From Nakazawaea peltata (taxonomy: Eukaryota; Ascomycota; Pichiomycetes; Alaninales; Pachysolenaceae): 64,000 nt of DNA. This document shows positions 29,001-37,933 of the stretch, in pieces. The number at the start of each line of letters is the position of its first letter. Positions within the stretch are counted from its first letter, which is position 1. Below the pieces are notes generated by a model. The model searched no databases. It saw nothing but the letters and a program-made list of their open reading frames with translations, and was not told the DNA's origin. A program made the position numbers and the translations under genes. The stretch is taken from positions 562,620-626,619 of the forward strand of contig BCGQ01000007.1 of assembly GCA_001599355.1 (NCBI GenBank), written 5' to 3'.

Positions 29001-32000
29001 CACACAACTCCCCTAAGACAGTCTCCAACTTCCCCATAATACCAGATATCATCCTAGTCGGGTCAACCTGTTCATATCCTCCCAATATGTCCATACTATC
29101 AACCTCAGCATTCATCGAAAACTCAGATAATTCCGCACCTACAATAGACGCAACATATCTAATCATTTCGGTCTTTCCAGATCCTGATGGACCATCCAAA
29201 ATCAATGGCCATGATTGATTAATACATGTCAACATTGATTCAAGTGCCGGGACCATACATTGGAGTGGGAATAGGTGATGAGATGAAGTCTTCAGGATCA
29301 AATCACGACGAGAAACTGATTGGGAACCAATTTGAATATGATTGGAGCCAAGCGAAAGGATTGGGAGGTTTTGTGGGGTGGAATTGAAGATCTGATTGTA
29401 AAGAGAATGGACATGAAGACGATCAGGCGGTGAGCGGAAACGTTGGGTGAATAAAATGTCGAGGAACATACCCGGATCAGCTCTCAGCTGTTTGCGAGCA
29501 CCACCTTCTCTCATACATTCCATCCACCTCAACGTATCTCTCAAATTAAACTCCCATGGTCCTCCCATGACCCCCCATTTCCTATCAACAACAACCTCCT
29601 TCTCCAACCTAGCTACAAACTCAATCATCTTCCTACAAATATCTTCATCAATCTCAGGATACAAATGTTGAGCCACCATATTCAAATCCTCCAGCTTCAA
29701 CATGTCAACGTAAACGACACTAAATCTATTCACAAACGATTTAGGTAATCCCTTACGTCCTCCACCTTGATATTGAGGATTCTGAGCAGCAAATACAACG
29801 AAATTCTCATCACATGGGAACGATTTGTCCAACTCAGGAATGTACAGTTCTCCTCTATGATCCAAACAAGCATTCAACCCTTCTAATACCGATTGACTTG
29901 CCAAGTTCATCTCATCAAGCAAAACCCATTCACCTTGTTTCATAGCTCTAAGGAACGGAGCATCTTTCCAAACGAATTCTCCGGTTTCTCCGCCCTCAGC
30001 AGGAGCGTCCGACCCGAATAAATCGATCAAATCCGTTTGCTCAGATAAATTGATTCTAGTCAATTTATGGCCGGTAGTCAGAGCCAAAGCAGACACCAAA
30101 GATGTCTTTCCCACACCCGGACTTCCTTCAAGAAGAATAGGTTTATGAGCTTGCATGGCTCTAAGGATTCTCATGGTATTGGTAGCGGTAGTTGGAGCTT
30201 GTAAATTGAAAGAAACAGCTGAAGAATCACCTGGAACTCTGTCTATATGGTAAAGACCACATTCAAGAGTCGTCTCGGTCAATCTCACCTCATATTTACT
30301 CTCATAATACGCCTTCAAATCGACTCCCACCAACCTAGAAAGCTCATTTATACACTCGGATTTCATCGATCTCAATCTGGACTCATTCTCAGCTAAATAA
30401 GCAGTGTTATTGGTACCCAAAGCATCAATAAACACCATTGCTGCACCGTGCAACAACGAAGCAGCCGAGTTCCCAGTCACTTTCCACGATTTATTGACGA
30501 AATCCACCCAGGTAAGAATATCTCTCAATGAAATAACCCCACTAGAGACATTTCCACCCCCAAATTTACTTCCATACCATTTAGAAAACTCTACTAACGG
30601 ATCTACAACACTCACCAACTCGTCAGATACCAATTTGGAGGCGACGATTTGTCTGACATCCTCGAAATCCTCCATCGATGGTACCCAAATCTCGGTGAAT
30701 CTATTACGAAGAGCAGGACTTAACTCCTTCTTACCATAATCCCCTCCAGGGTTCATTGTAGCGAGGAATTTGAACTTCTCGACGGCCGTGACGAAGCTGT
30801 CGTCTCCAGAACCTTTCTCGGCCAACAAAAGACTCCTCTCAGGTTCAAGAACCGAGTTCAATCTCTCAAGAACCGAGTCATCAGCAAGAGAAATCTCATC
30901 AAGAAGGAACAAGTCACCAGATCTCATTGCTTGGATCAACGGACCGTCATTCCACTCGAAAAGAACGTTCAGAGCAGCTCTAAGCTCTTCCAAAGCCTTC
31001 TTCTCGTCTTCCGGAAGCTTGGAAATCACATTAGATCCATCAAAGACCCCACAAAGCTCGGTAAATCCGATCTCCTCGTCAACTGGAACTCCATTGGACT
31101 CTAAAATGGTTCTCATCTGCTTGACAGCCCTGGTCTGAGTCTCAAATCTGTTCCTCACCGGTCTCTGAGCACCCAAAATATCACCAGTCTCGGTGTTCTG
31201 ATGAGCATTCAACACCACCAACTTCTGCCCACCATACTCGGCAACCAACTGGCATATGGTCGTCTTACCACATCCAGTCTCACCGACAAGCAATACAGGC
31301 TCATTATATTGAATCAGCTGGCTCACCAACACCGATAATCTACGCATAGCTTTGGTCCACACGACCCCACTAGGCATCTGGAACAATTCCTTCACCTCGA
31401 GACTCTCATAATACTCGTCCATATCAAGCTTGACCCTCATCACCTTCTCGATCACCTGCTTGACCATCAACTTCTCATCCGGACGACGTACTCTCTCAGC
31501 AAGAAGCATGTACCCGTTAGCAGCCAATTGCTCGTACCCGACAGCCTCTCTTTGAGCCCACCGGAACAAGTCTCTCAACGTAGCAAACGAGTTTCCTTGC
31601 TCCATGAACCTTGACAGTTGTCTCAGCACACTCAACAGCTTGTACGTCTCTACGATCTTCTTACCATACGATGGGGCGATTTTACAACGTTCCTTCAAGA
31701 TGATCTCTAACTCGTCCTCTGGGATATCGTCGAAATGAAGCTCAAGGAAACGATTACGGAAAGCTCTACTCAAGATTTTACGACCTCCATAGATCCCTGG
31801 AGGATTCTGTGTAGCAAATAACATGAAATCAGGATGAGGACGGACCACTTCTTGGGTCTCCGGGATGAACAACTCTCTGTTGTCGTCGAGCAAACGATTC
31901 AATGCTTCCAAGACATCGGTAGGAGCCAAATTTAACTCATCCAACACGATCCAGTGTCCATTACGTAACAGTTCTACTAAGATCCCCTCCTTGAATACTA

Positions 32001-35000
32001 ATTTACCACTACTATCACTACTGTAAGTGCCTAAATACTCTTGGAGATCGGTATGCTCGTGGTTATTGATCCTCACGAACTTATGTCCGGTGATATTGGC
32101 CAAATAATGGATCATCGAGGTCTTACCACTCGATGTTGGCCCCTGGATGAGTACCGGGAACCGACGACCAGACGTCAGCCGCACCAAATTTAACATATTC
32201 TTCTCGACGAACGGCGTGATGATGTAATTAGGTTGAGGATTTACTTCTAACGGACCATGTTTCATCCAATAATGACGGAATTGAACATATTCGGACCCTG
32301 GTGTACTTGGATCCTTCGGGATTTGAGACATCACCGACTTGGAGTTCTTTAATCTAGCTAAAGTGTACTTCTCAATGACAGGCTTTAAGAGGTTTTCGGA
32401 TTTGAGATCAAGAAGTGTTAAGAAACTCATACAGAACCCTTCGTAAAGAGCCCTTCTCAATCCGTAGATCCCTACTATATCTCTAACGTATATAAGAGTA
32501 CGAGTAAGTGTACGTATACTAAAGTGAGGCTTTTGATTAGCACCGTCTACGATCCTATTCGCCTCCGACAACCTCTTCAGTTCTAAATACAATTCGGCAA
32601 TATCATTGCCCACCCATTCGTCAGCAACGGCGAACCGTCCTATATATTTATCGATGATCATTAACAAGTCCCCCATGTCACGGTCAGGAGAATGGACGTA
32701 CAATTCGGAGAATCTGGAGCGAATAGAGACCGGAAGCTCTTTCTTGCCTACATCGGTCGAAGGGTTCATACAACCAAAGATACGGAAATCGTCATGAGCT
32801 TTGATGCTTTGGATGTCTCCACTTTCGGAGAGCAAGATGCTTCTTTGGTTAGGGATCTCAGAGAGAAGGTCCGAGATGCTTTCGAGGGTTTCTGGAGACA
32901 GTAAATTTATTTCATCGAGAAGTAACCAGTCACCGTTTTTAATTGCACGAATAAGCAGACCTTCAATGAATTGGAAAGCGAAAGCCGAGTCGAGATTGAG
33001 GGAGGTTTTGGAGAAGGAGGAGACGGAGGCGGAGAAGGAATTCCATTGGGTGGCGAGAGCGGAGCGTTGGGACGCGGAGAGTTTTGACGCGTCACGGCGT
33101 CTTTTTTTCGCTGGGGGTTCATCCGCATGGCCCTCTGTATTTTCGTGCCCGGATTTATTTTTCTGCCCGGCGTTTTCGTGCCCGGATTCACCACCTTCAG
33201 TCTTCATTTGCCCTTGCTGCGCTTCGGCTTTCTCATCCGCTTTCTCCTCCGCTTCAAGGTGCTTCATAGCCATCCGCACCAGCTCCTCCCATAACCTTAC
33301 AACATTCTTCCATTGTCCCCTATTAAAACACTTGGACAACACTCCAAAGAATTTCGCATTCTTCTTAACACTGAACGTCTTATTAAATAACTCCTCAAAC
33401 TCCTCTTGTAATGGCAAGGCCATAAGCTTAGTATTAACAGGCTTGAACCCACCAAGCAAATCTCCGGCTTCGGTCTGCTGAGACACATTAATTACTGTGA
33501 TCTTCTTATTCAACATACCAGCTACTTGTTGAACTACCGTTGTCTTACCTGTTCCCGTCTCTCCTACAAGCAATACAGGCTCATACATAGACACGGCAAC
33601 GGCTATCTGTTCCATCAACTTGAGGGAATGAGCAGTACGGGCAAATGAAGAATTCACTTGACTACTTTTATGCGAACCAATCTCTTTCTTCAATAAACCA
33701 CGTCCAATCCTCAATTCGACCCCATTATCTTCAAGCTGAGGTACATTTCTATTCAAGAACAACTGGATACGTGATGAGGCTACCTCTAACAGCTGTCCTA
33801 TACAGTTAACAACCACTACAAGAGCCAGATGCTCGTCAATTGAACTAGCAAAACAATCGGCCAGCTCTTGGAATATCATATCAAACACCACAGAACTAAC
33901 CTCTTCTTGCTGCTCCAACTCGTCAATCCCATTCACCACCAACATATGGTGGACACGTCCACAGAACTTGACAAAGTCTCTAACTGAGATAATACGTGGC
34001 TGAGAAGCCCTATTAAGCGCTACAAATTTACGAGATCCATAAATTTCAACCACCAGTTCAAACATACCGATGAATTTTTCAAGTAATGGTCTCAAGATCG
34101 GGTATTTCTCTTGTAATATGGCTTTTAAGTCGTCTCTTCCTAATGCTGGAAGTCTAATTACGTCCCACATCCGCATTCCAATCATATCTCTGACGTCTTC
34201 AACTCCAGGATTAAGTCTAATTGTAGAAATCAACTGGAATCCATTGGCAGCCTTAATAACTTCGCCTCTAGATGGGATAGTCAACTCCTTCTTCTCCAAT
34301 AATGTCAACAAGACACTAAGAACTTCGGTAGGAGCCTTATCAATGTCCTCAATTAACACCCATTTACCTTCTTGGACGGCTGTCGTCAAGACACCATTCT
34401 TCCATTGGAAAGAACCAGGTTTACTACCTGAAGTGTACGTTCCTAACAAGATCTTTGCGTCGGTCTGGTCATTCAAATGGATCTTAATGATCGAACTATT
34501 GGAATCTTTACGTAATAAGGTCGCAAGTTCGTTGATCAAGAACGTTTTACCTGCTCCCAGTTCTCCTACAAGCATTGTAGCACGGCCAATTTGGATATTC
34601 TTGGCCATACGAGATAATGTGCTGACTGATTTTTCAATGGGAATAAGATTAGACTCCCCAAATGCTTCCTCTTGGAATGTGGGTATCAAATTTCCACATA
34701 CTGACACCACGGTAGACGAAAGATTGGCTGGTGTAATGATGAATTGTCTACCTGACTGACGATTTACAAGCTTGGATTGCATCTTAATGAAGTTGGAAAG
34801 TCTCTGAGCTTCCAATACTGGTAAAAATGAGTAATCTACACCATTATCTCCCTCATAATGACCTTTTGGAGCACCCAGACCCAAATGTAACTTGGTCATT
34901 TCTTCTTGTACGACCTCTGCTAACTCAAGGCATTGTCCCAACAACTGAATACTCAAATATTTCGTAACAAGGGACACTCCACTGGTTTGTAAGTATGCAT

Positions 35001-35448
35001 GCAACAATGAAGGCTCGACAAAACGGCGGAATCTGTCCCGGTCTTGACGGATAAGCCTGTAAAAGGCAAGTAAAATACTCTCAAGGTCGTCTTGGGAGAT
35101 ATTTTCAACGGATTTCAATGCTTCAAAGACCTGTTGCTGGTCTAAATAATGTTCCAGGAGAACGGCAAGCTCAGGAGCAACTCCAAATGGTTCGGAGAGC
35201 AGTCTCAAAATGGCAACCTGGCTGTTCCTGGTATTTTTCTCAATGCTTCTAGTGACTATCTCTATATACAACGGACGAGCGGCGTAATAAACCGGCATGG
35301 ATCCTCCAGTAGCACATACAATCTCAGCTAACCGGTCCAATACCTGATCCAGAGTCTCACACCCGCTCAACTCAACACCATCTGTAGCGCCATACTCTGC
35401 AATATTGGTGATGAAATCGTCCAAATAAAACACGATATCGTTGTTCAT
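20062..35448 (-). CDS. MDN1: Midasin, giant AAA ATPase of 60S ribosome assembly
   Basis: A 5128-residue, uninterrupted frame (S. cerevisiae Mdn1/Rea1 has 4910). Midasin uses a hexameric dynein-like AAA ring and a MIDAS domain to pull Rsa4 and Ytm1 off pre-60S particles. Six Walker A motifs are visible: GE(L)GAGKT at 295, GETGTGKT at 629, GPTSSGKT at 1103, GETGCGKT at 1389, GSPGVGKT at 1775 and GPSGSGKT at 2086; the bracketed L is a CTG codon. A long helical linker follows, then a D/E-rich tract (about 4290-4830), then the C-terminal MIDAS with DDSKS (D4930, S4932, S4934). Lineage-specific low-complexity inserts occur in the linker. RRPE and PAC elements lie upstream. Confidence 0.98.
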   Translation of the reverse strand: MNNDIVFYLDDFITNIAEYGATDGVELSGCETLDQVLDRLAEIVCATGGSMPVYYAARPLYIEIVTRSIEKNTRNSQVAILRLLSEPFGVAPELAVLLEHYLDQQQVFEALKSVENISQDDLESILLAFYRLIRQDRDRFRRFVEPSLLHAYLQTSGVSLVTKYLSIQLLGQCLELAEVVQEEMTKLHLGLGAPKGHYEGDNGVDYSFLPVLEAQRLSNFIKMQSKLVNRQSGRQFIITPANLSSTVVSVCGNLIPTFQEEAFGESNLIPIEKSVSTLSRMAKNIQIGRATMLVGELGAGKTFLINELATLLRKDSNSSIIKIHLNDQTDAKILLGTYTSGSKPGSFQWKNGVLTTAVQEGKWVLIEDIDKAPTEVLSVLLTLLEKKELTIPSRGEVIKAANGFQLISTIRLNPGVEDVRDMIGMRMWDVIRLPALGRDDLKAILQEKYPILRPLLEKFIGMFELVVEIYGSRKFVALNRASQPRIISVRDFVKFCGRVHHMLVVNGIDELEQQEEVSSVVFDMIFQELADCFASSIDEHLALVVVVNCIGQLLEVASSRIQLFLNRNVPQLEDNGVELRIGRGLLKKEIGSHKSSQVNSSFARTAHSLKLMEQIAVAVSMYEPVLLVGETGTGKTTVVQQVAGMLNKKITVINVSQQTEAGDLLGGFKPVNTKLMALPLQEEFEELFNKTFSVKKNAKFFGVLSKCFNRGQWKNVVRLWEELVRMAMKHLEAEEKADEKAEAQQGQMKTEGGESGHENAGQKNKSGHENTEGHADEPPAKKRRRDASKLSASQRSALATQWNSFSASVSSFSKTSLNLDSAFAFQFIEGLLIRAIKNGDWLLLDEINLLSPETLESISDLLSEIPNQRSILLSESGDIQSIKAHDDFRIFGCMNPSTDVGKKELPVSIRSRFSELYVHSPDRDMGDLLMIIDKYIGRFAVADEWVGNDIAELYLELKRLSEANRIVDGANQKPHFSIRTLTRTLIYVRDIVGIYGLRRALYEGFCMSFLTLLDLKSENLLKPVIEKYTLARLKNSKSVMSQIPKDPSTPGSEYVQFRHYWMKHGPLEVNPQPNYIITPFVEKNMLNLVRLTSGRRFPVLIQGPTSSGKTSMIHYLANITGHKFVRINNHEHTDLQEYLGTYSSDSSGKLVFKEGILVELLRNGHWIVLDELNLAPTDVLEALNRLLDDNRELFIPETQEVVRPHPDFMLFATQNPPGIYGGRKILSRAFRNRFLELHFDDIPEDELEIILKERCKIAPSYGKKIVETYKLLSVLRQLSRFMEQGNSFATLRDLFRWAQREAVGYEQLAANGYMLLAERVRRPDEKLMVKQVIEKVMRVKLDMDEYYESLEVKELFQMPSGVVWTKAMRRLSVLVSQLIQYNEPVLLVGETGCGKTTICQLVAEYGGQKLVVLNAHQNTETGDILGAQRPVRNRFETQTRAVKQMRTILESNGVPVDEEIGFTELCGVFDGSNVISKLPEDEKKALEELRAALNVLFEWNDGPLIQAMRSGDLFLLDEISLADDSVLERLNSVLEPERSLLLAEKGSGDDSFVTAVEKFKFLATMNPGGDYGKKELSPALRNRFTEIWVPSMEDFEDVRQIVASKLVSDELVSVVDPLVEFSKWYGSKFGGGNVSSGVISLRDILTWVDFVNKSWKVTGNSAASLLHGAAMVFIDALGTNNTAYLAENESRLRSMKSECINELSRLVGVDLKAYYESKYEVRLTETTLECGLYHIDRVPGDSSAVSFNLQAPTTATNTMRILRAMQAHKPILLEGSPGVGKTSLVSALALTTGHKLTRINLSEQTDLIDLFGSDAPAEGGETGEFVWKDAPFLRAMKQGEWVLLDEMNLASQSVLEGLNACLDHRGELYIPELDKSFPCDENFVVFAAQNPQYQGGGRKGLPKSFVNRFSVVYVDMLKLEDLNMVAQHLYPEIDEDICRKMIEFVARLEKEVVVDRKWGVMGGPWEFNLRDTLRWMECMREGGARKQLRADPGMFLDILFTQRFRSPPDRLHVHSLYNQIFNSTPQNLPILSLGSNHIQIGSQSVSRRDLILKTSSHHLFPLQCMVPALESMLTCINQSWPLILDGPSGSGKTEMIRYVASIVGAELSEFSMNAEVDSMDILGGYEQVDPTRMISGIMGKLETVLGELCGINLQVSEKSEIAQISEISEQPLSDKADKADILAISLQLLAFVRNTPPSVDIFAQLKLYVDSLSSMISQPNLAQLNSDCQLLQVRLSKSETVRFEWFDGLLVQAVEEGRWLVLDNANLCSPSVLDRLNSLLETNGRLIVNECSDSDGQPRVIVPHPEFRLFLTVDPKYGELSRAMRNRGVEIYVDKIEEIATEFDRRVINLGSVKEEVKKEVVENIKVEVKVEIKEEVKKEDIETDLRSLTLSGENEHPVECLSLSLTSFLSLPPSHLISYFMISDVIESSNDITNQNFSQYLSSLSSLLTGSLPLLSRNYLALFVESVHRSRLFSIQTKQVWTQILDKFDHLALQGIIESIAQVYSGYCIPQLVLYQPINPLIGSTMLSEMNIDNEKMFFLLEVSFGIMEGDLRLERVRLRALEGKVSELSALERSAAQLMGRKLKGAPRLEVFKYVEEIEKFVKEVFEWNVREGESELLKSPFYKSLFELQMIWISLLGAAELNDETRLRVYQEVVEKWVEKTRVTEIFDQKNGLYALFQSLLSSTLVFAKGLNLQRGHFITPLWEHFRGEYPGSEAGWDRQRRLDILAKEFDQVLQLQFSESHETISILRQSIIGLYRENLRVDLDVEMFELTLDRLEKGVTELKRISGKFLNRRGNNLREEFKLLLVFIESGRAQKSKMRLSDGRASNSKSFSDGFSDEYLKLVLLSGRDTSSVIDTHSLKPYPRIFDSVWSEKDGSLVRGLFGDDLGKNVLEASLKAGRTAGYQVPQTIDDMSMLGKSILNHSEELLEDKIEVFQRLLRDWLVEIMILVIPETEEMIPGAIDQLKAAIYTGEVDKVHEIIEKSKNLPIISPIFEQFFGPALKFIENPSIETLGKAWIIFSIGVVQLYVPDLPVDPAIHDHVDSEIQETYQSHLEAYSKVRNEFIEVFNSEVCKLPEFPSQIVSKPRVYRETGGSDELFGAWNNFMESTIDLSNVSRLIEVVSEFQKTSKQQLEVFQNNTHLFLKSIELKYWKFGDLNDILKGFIYGMKFGFEILGLRQEGEISRTWASDLNVLTRPEKIEETFEKVMKVCRKVSVEKLFVERVMEHFVKVYFIQELAGSGEMLIQIFQLLYYRWSLRQMKKLENELAKASLYRGVNEEEESEEEFKKMFPDYDEVMTLEEPGEGEVSGLPAQTSLDDVYYEIANTYLRVFGSTRDSGSTRDSGLGSRSGSSSSSRSRSSFSLSEIIQSGILINSIPELSTSSSLQSLDNSQISVILTLINHSLTQFDDQATSIDFYTESSPLQTKRCVSVLTKVQGFASSLLQQWPEHATLQNIFRSATEGVNFSVQTPLAKLLAKVEQVYTFVAEWEKYAHSKVSFKAEFDQLTELIISWRRMELGTWKRLFERERMVMRKEIGRWWFYLFETIIVLTGSGDSGDSDLGSGSGSGSSSGSSSGYGSSPASLVNALNIFLSQSSYGEFEHRLALLSLFSNHLHQLDASNDICDALSNVIAYYSEFLPAVNDHITAETKILEKKINEVILLASWKDVNIDLLKQSARRSHQSLYKVVRKFRGVIGESVRGMVEGGLVNGEVKSRRRFNVTLGLGDVTLGGTLGLGNATLGLGDATLGETTSGERNVALAHASPTVSILPASKSPLIVAKNMQTYLSQITNEPTLNILTFSKDLLDQMELLKSETPSKFTEETKKTIAALKTQKRKLLSDTLKEIRRLGIKLTVLPDVLKLQESASLILATSRSFEGTVLGGIDGHYLRMIDLIPRLRAAVASCNEEVPLSDAQKALGGIENLLNGLISSRRRLRRFGEGVERMMGMVREVERLTKCPAVPGSVPVSSGASGASGSLGSAIYISYWIPILCDHNILAIENSRKYTSDMSKCDLTIFNELRPKMSQFGKRLREIQGREVMVVDDEKCLEEFERSLKELDEELKRWSEGNVYGFLGDGLREWMKLTGSTFELGTETGFKQLPGSSLPGTDVPGTSTAFRSTATSMVLAIQKLISIQKDLQILPDSDDWFKNSRLKLTKYIQTSSITSINRKIDACFESIRNGGESSQAYCLALLPLLKSYLNLVVGLLNKAGNDYIDNCHGTFILSKCLYNVASSGFCSPQEEEEAKNDGNMQEGTGMGDGEGASNNNDDDHGDEDDLADAAQQLNEDQKERDEEDEDNAVDIEGDMAGELEDAPAEDDEEGDDEKEGDEEELDDEIDDLDDLDPNAMDDKMWDEEVEDKKEKESDEVKGSEGDMELGEEENEDKNEDKNDLKDKNDDKNDLKEDQNDQNENEDGEEDEDGEEDDGEDDLGMQEDDIKNSEDNQLDPMIEESEALDLPEDMQLDSGDEKEGDDEDEVDGEDDVDDVDEMDVDEVEDRGEKGEAEDEGEAEDADAVPEEVDPAKAEEKEDEKEDGEEDVEDGEDGEDEDEEGDADQGTAIDEDAQPEPEPQSDTELNEDSSSKSQDFQSLDNLEGLDGIEDDDDVDAEAAARQEAGQKGEGTEASADQEQDAVGASGAADTQQEEKLDESTKDSARDAAQESLKQLGDSLKEFHRRHQEILELERDDVAEQKAGEKPDEFQHLEEGEEAKEETQALGNANEEQVRGIDDEMAIDEEAPEDPKDLEEPATQAESQPEAQSEAQPETKEEADEAENPETADDFNGQGEGGVKKEADEAEAESDNEVDSKIKKEDEMDIDEEEEEGNPDSEEDGDGDGDDGEEEIPPHSLEDARSLWRSSDLATSELSAHLCEQLRLILEPTLATKLRGDYKTGKRLNMKRIIPYIASQFRKDKIWLRRTKPSKRQYQIMIAVDDSKSMAESNAVKLAFDSIALVAKLLTQLESGGLSIVKFGEETRVVHPFDKPFTTESGAQVFRWFDFQQTKTDIKKLCTKSIELFNESNSGGDLWQLEIIISDGVCEDHETIQRLVRRAREDKIMLVFVVIDGINSNESIMEMSQISYVADENGRMVLNVAKYLDTFPFEFYVVVKDVNELPEMLSVILRQYFSALAST
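24170..24300 (-). repeat. 21-bp coding repeat within MDN1
   Basis: About four or five degenerate copies of a 21-bp unit (ACCGAGGGTTGCATCACCCAG type) encode a seven-residue repeat TLGLGDA in the MDN1 linker. The array is in frame and interrupts nothing conserved. Confidence 0.85.
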
Positions 35449-36145
35449 TTTGTTCTGTTTAAAGGTTATATGGCTTTTTTATGTTGTCAATGCAAGGTCT
35501 ATCCACTTAAAAACACTCCGTTTCTAACAAATATACCCTCTAATCACAGCCTTCAACCTCACTGTCTTCTCTTCTAAAAGACTAAAAAGAAAAGAAAATT
35601 TTTAGGTGAAAAAAATTTTTAGCGATGAGATTGAGCGTACACGACCTTTGGGAAGAGGGGTAAGCAGAGAGGGGTAAACCCCTCGGAGGGGGGTTAGTAT
35701 AGTGAGGTGAGAATTGATGTTAGATCAGAGAAGTAAGTATTTCATGAGTTGGTGTTGAAGGGAATTTAAAAGGAAATTAGAATTTGACTTAGTCACATCT
35801 TATGTATTATATATTATATAAATGGAAATTGGGGGTTAAAAAGTAGGGGAGATTGATGAAAGGTTTAAGATGGAAGGAGATTGATTTGTTGATTTAGAAA
35901 TTAATAGTCATTATTGAGCCGATCATTACTATTTCATTGACAATGAGTTGAATTTCATCTGGTCATCATGTCTCCTACTCTCATCTACCTCCTACTCTCA
36001 CCTACCTCCTACTCCTCTACCTCCTACTCATCTACTTTTCTACTCCCTCTATCACTAACTTCACTACTTACCTACAATTATCTTCCTCTCATACTATTTC
36101 TCATACTATTTCTCATCATATTCTCATCATATTTCCCTACACCAA
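35449..36145 (-). promoter_or_regulatory. MDN1 promoter with RRPE and PAC elements
   Basis: Two RRPE-type elements (AAAATTTTT at 35595-35603; AAAAAAATTTTT at 35609-35620) are followed directly by a perfect PAC element GCGATGAGAT (35622-35631), 147-183 bp upstream of the start codon. TACACGACC lies next to it at 35638-35646. The distal part (35960-36060) is a pyrimidine-rich CTACCTCCTACTC repeat. No gene is seen. Confidence 0.85.
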
Positions 36146-37933
36146 TTACATACTACCACCACTACCATTCTGTCCTACTAATCCAGCCATCTCAAGGAAC
36201 AGTCTTTCCTCTCCCAAATTCTTCAAATTAACCCTTTGTCTCAGCTCCAGCTCTTTCTTTTCCCATTCCCATTGCTTTAATTGCTCTTGGATCTCCTTCT
36301 CCGATCCCACCCCAAATATCTCAAGATCCGAAATTACAAATTTATCCTCATATTCAGGAATGGAATCTTCAGGGTACCCAGACCCGACTCCAAATGATCC
36401 TCCATGTCCCAGATGCCTAAAAACACAAAACTCTAACCCCCCATCCATCAAAAGACTCACATTTCCAGGCTGATATTTACGGAAACCACTCCTCATTACA
36501 GGCAATTCACATCCAAACCCAATTCCACCATTATGTAGAGTGTTGAAATAGGTGAAATCATGTTTCAAAGACGAGTTTTCCAGCCCAAAAAGTTGTTGTT
36601 GAGGTTCAAGTTGGAAAATCATCGACTTAGAACTCCCAAATGTCTCTTTATTGGATATTTTCCATGGTTCAGACATATAAACACCAAATACAAGCTTCTC
36701 TGATCCCTTCCCATAACCTTGCTCGGCAGTTGAAGCTGCTACAGTTTCAGAAGACAGTCTAAATCTCGGATATTCCTCGGTCAAAAAAGTCTCTGCTGCC
36801 CTAGAAAGCTTCTTCACCGCCTCTATACGAGTACCACGAACAAGCATAACAGTCGGAGCATTCCATTTCATCACTTTAGACTCAAATGACCTCATAGAAA
36901 ATCCACTTTCCTTCCCCACATACAATTTTCTCATCTTACTATAACAAACATCCAATGGGAGGAAGGTCAGAAGTTGGGCTAAACGTACCGGATCAACTAA
37001 TCTGGTCGGCTCTAAAGTCATAGGTAATGGAGTAATCTCTTTTTGGTCCGGCATCATAAGTAAATTGTTCAATATCTGACTCAATGGGCCCAAAATTTGT
37101 GGGAATGTACTATGAATCACTTCAACTACACGATCTACGTTCAACAGCAGGTCATTCTCACCATCAAAATCATACCTAATCGACCTCACCATACAACAAG
37201 CTGTTTTACAATACTTTTTATACAATTTGGGTTCGAAATTGCCGTGGAATTGTGATAATCTCATAAAATTATTCTCCTTGATCAGGATCGTAGAAGTTCC
37301 AAGCAAAAAGGTGAAGAGCTCCTGGAGCAGGAGAGCTGAAACAGTGAGACCAGAAGTCAATTGACCGAAATAATCAATAGAAGACCATGATAATTTGTTA
37401 TCTAGAAGCACAGCATCGAATTTCCGCTCTTGACTTCCCTTCTCATCGACCTGTTTCTCGGAGATCTCCGAAGATCCACTCAACGCCAACATCACCACCA
37501 CCATCTGTACATAATCCAAGCCCTGCTTACCAAAAATGGTCCCAAACTTCTCTGCATTGAACAAACTTATCAGACGGATAAGCGTTGTCACCGTAATATA
37601 CTCTGAACCCCCCTTCTCCACCAATGGGAACCTTCCCAGTACCACTAACAATCTGAATAAGAGGTGAACAATTGGTTTAAGGTGGGGCAGATCCTCGGGA
37701 CGGGGCAAATCCACCAATAATGCGAACTCCAGCTCCTCAATCTGCAAGTCTTCATTCAAATCAGCTATTTTTAACTTCTGTTTCAAAGCATACACCTCTA
37801 TCTGTTGCATTAAACTCAAGCATTTCTTCGTGAAAAGGCTATCCAAATCTGATGAGCTCAATTTCACCGTCCTCTTGGCCACTGACACCGAGCTACCGCC
37901 TTCTCCTGTAATCTCACTCGTATTTTGACCCAT
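36146..37933 (-). CDS. RTC5: TLDc-domain protein, Rtc5-like V-ATPase regulator
   Basis: A 595-residue protein (S. cerevisiae Rtc5 has 567). It begins MGQNTS, a good N-myristoylation signal with glycine 2 and serine 6. The N-terminal two-thirds is helical. The C-terminal TLDc domain (about 375-550) has FGVYMSEPWKISN, FTYFNTLHNGGIGFGC and the ending elements DGGLEFCVFRHLGHGGSFG and FVISDLEIFGVGSE. S. cerevisiae Rtc5 is myristoylated, sits on the vacuole and promotes V-ATPase disassembly; I transfer this by family. The other yeast TLDc protein, Oxr1, is much shorter (about 270), so length favours Rtc5. Confidence 0.85.
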   Translation of the reverse strand: MGQNTSEITGEGGSSVSVAKRTVKLSSSDLDSLFTKKCLSLMQQIEVYALKQKLKIADLNEDLQIEELEFALLVDLPRPEDLPHLKPIVHLLFRLLVVLGRFPLVEKGGSEYITVTTLIRLISLFNAEKFGTIFGKQGLDYVQMVVVMLALSGSSEISEKQVDEKGSQERKFDAVLLDNKLSWSSIDYFGQLTSGLTVSALLLQELFTFLLGTSTILIKENNFMRLSQFHGNFEPKLYKKYCKTACCMVRSIRYDFDGENDLLLNVDRVVEVIHSTFPQILGPLSQILNNLLMMPDQKEITPLPMTLEPTRLVDPVRLAQLLTFLPLDVCYSKMRKLYVGKESGFSMRSFESKVMKWNAPTVMLVRGTRIEAVKKLSRAAETFLTEEYPRFRLSSETVAASTAEQGYGKGSEKLVFGVYMSEPWKISNKETFGSSKSMIFQLEPQQQLFGLENSSLKHDFTYFNTLHNGGIGFGCELPVMRSGFRKYQPGNVSLLMDGGLEFCVFRHLGHGGSFGVGSGYPEDSIPEYEDKFVISDLEIFGVGSEKEIQEQLKQWEWEKKELELRQRVNLKNLGEERLFLEMAGLVGQNGSGGSM

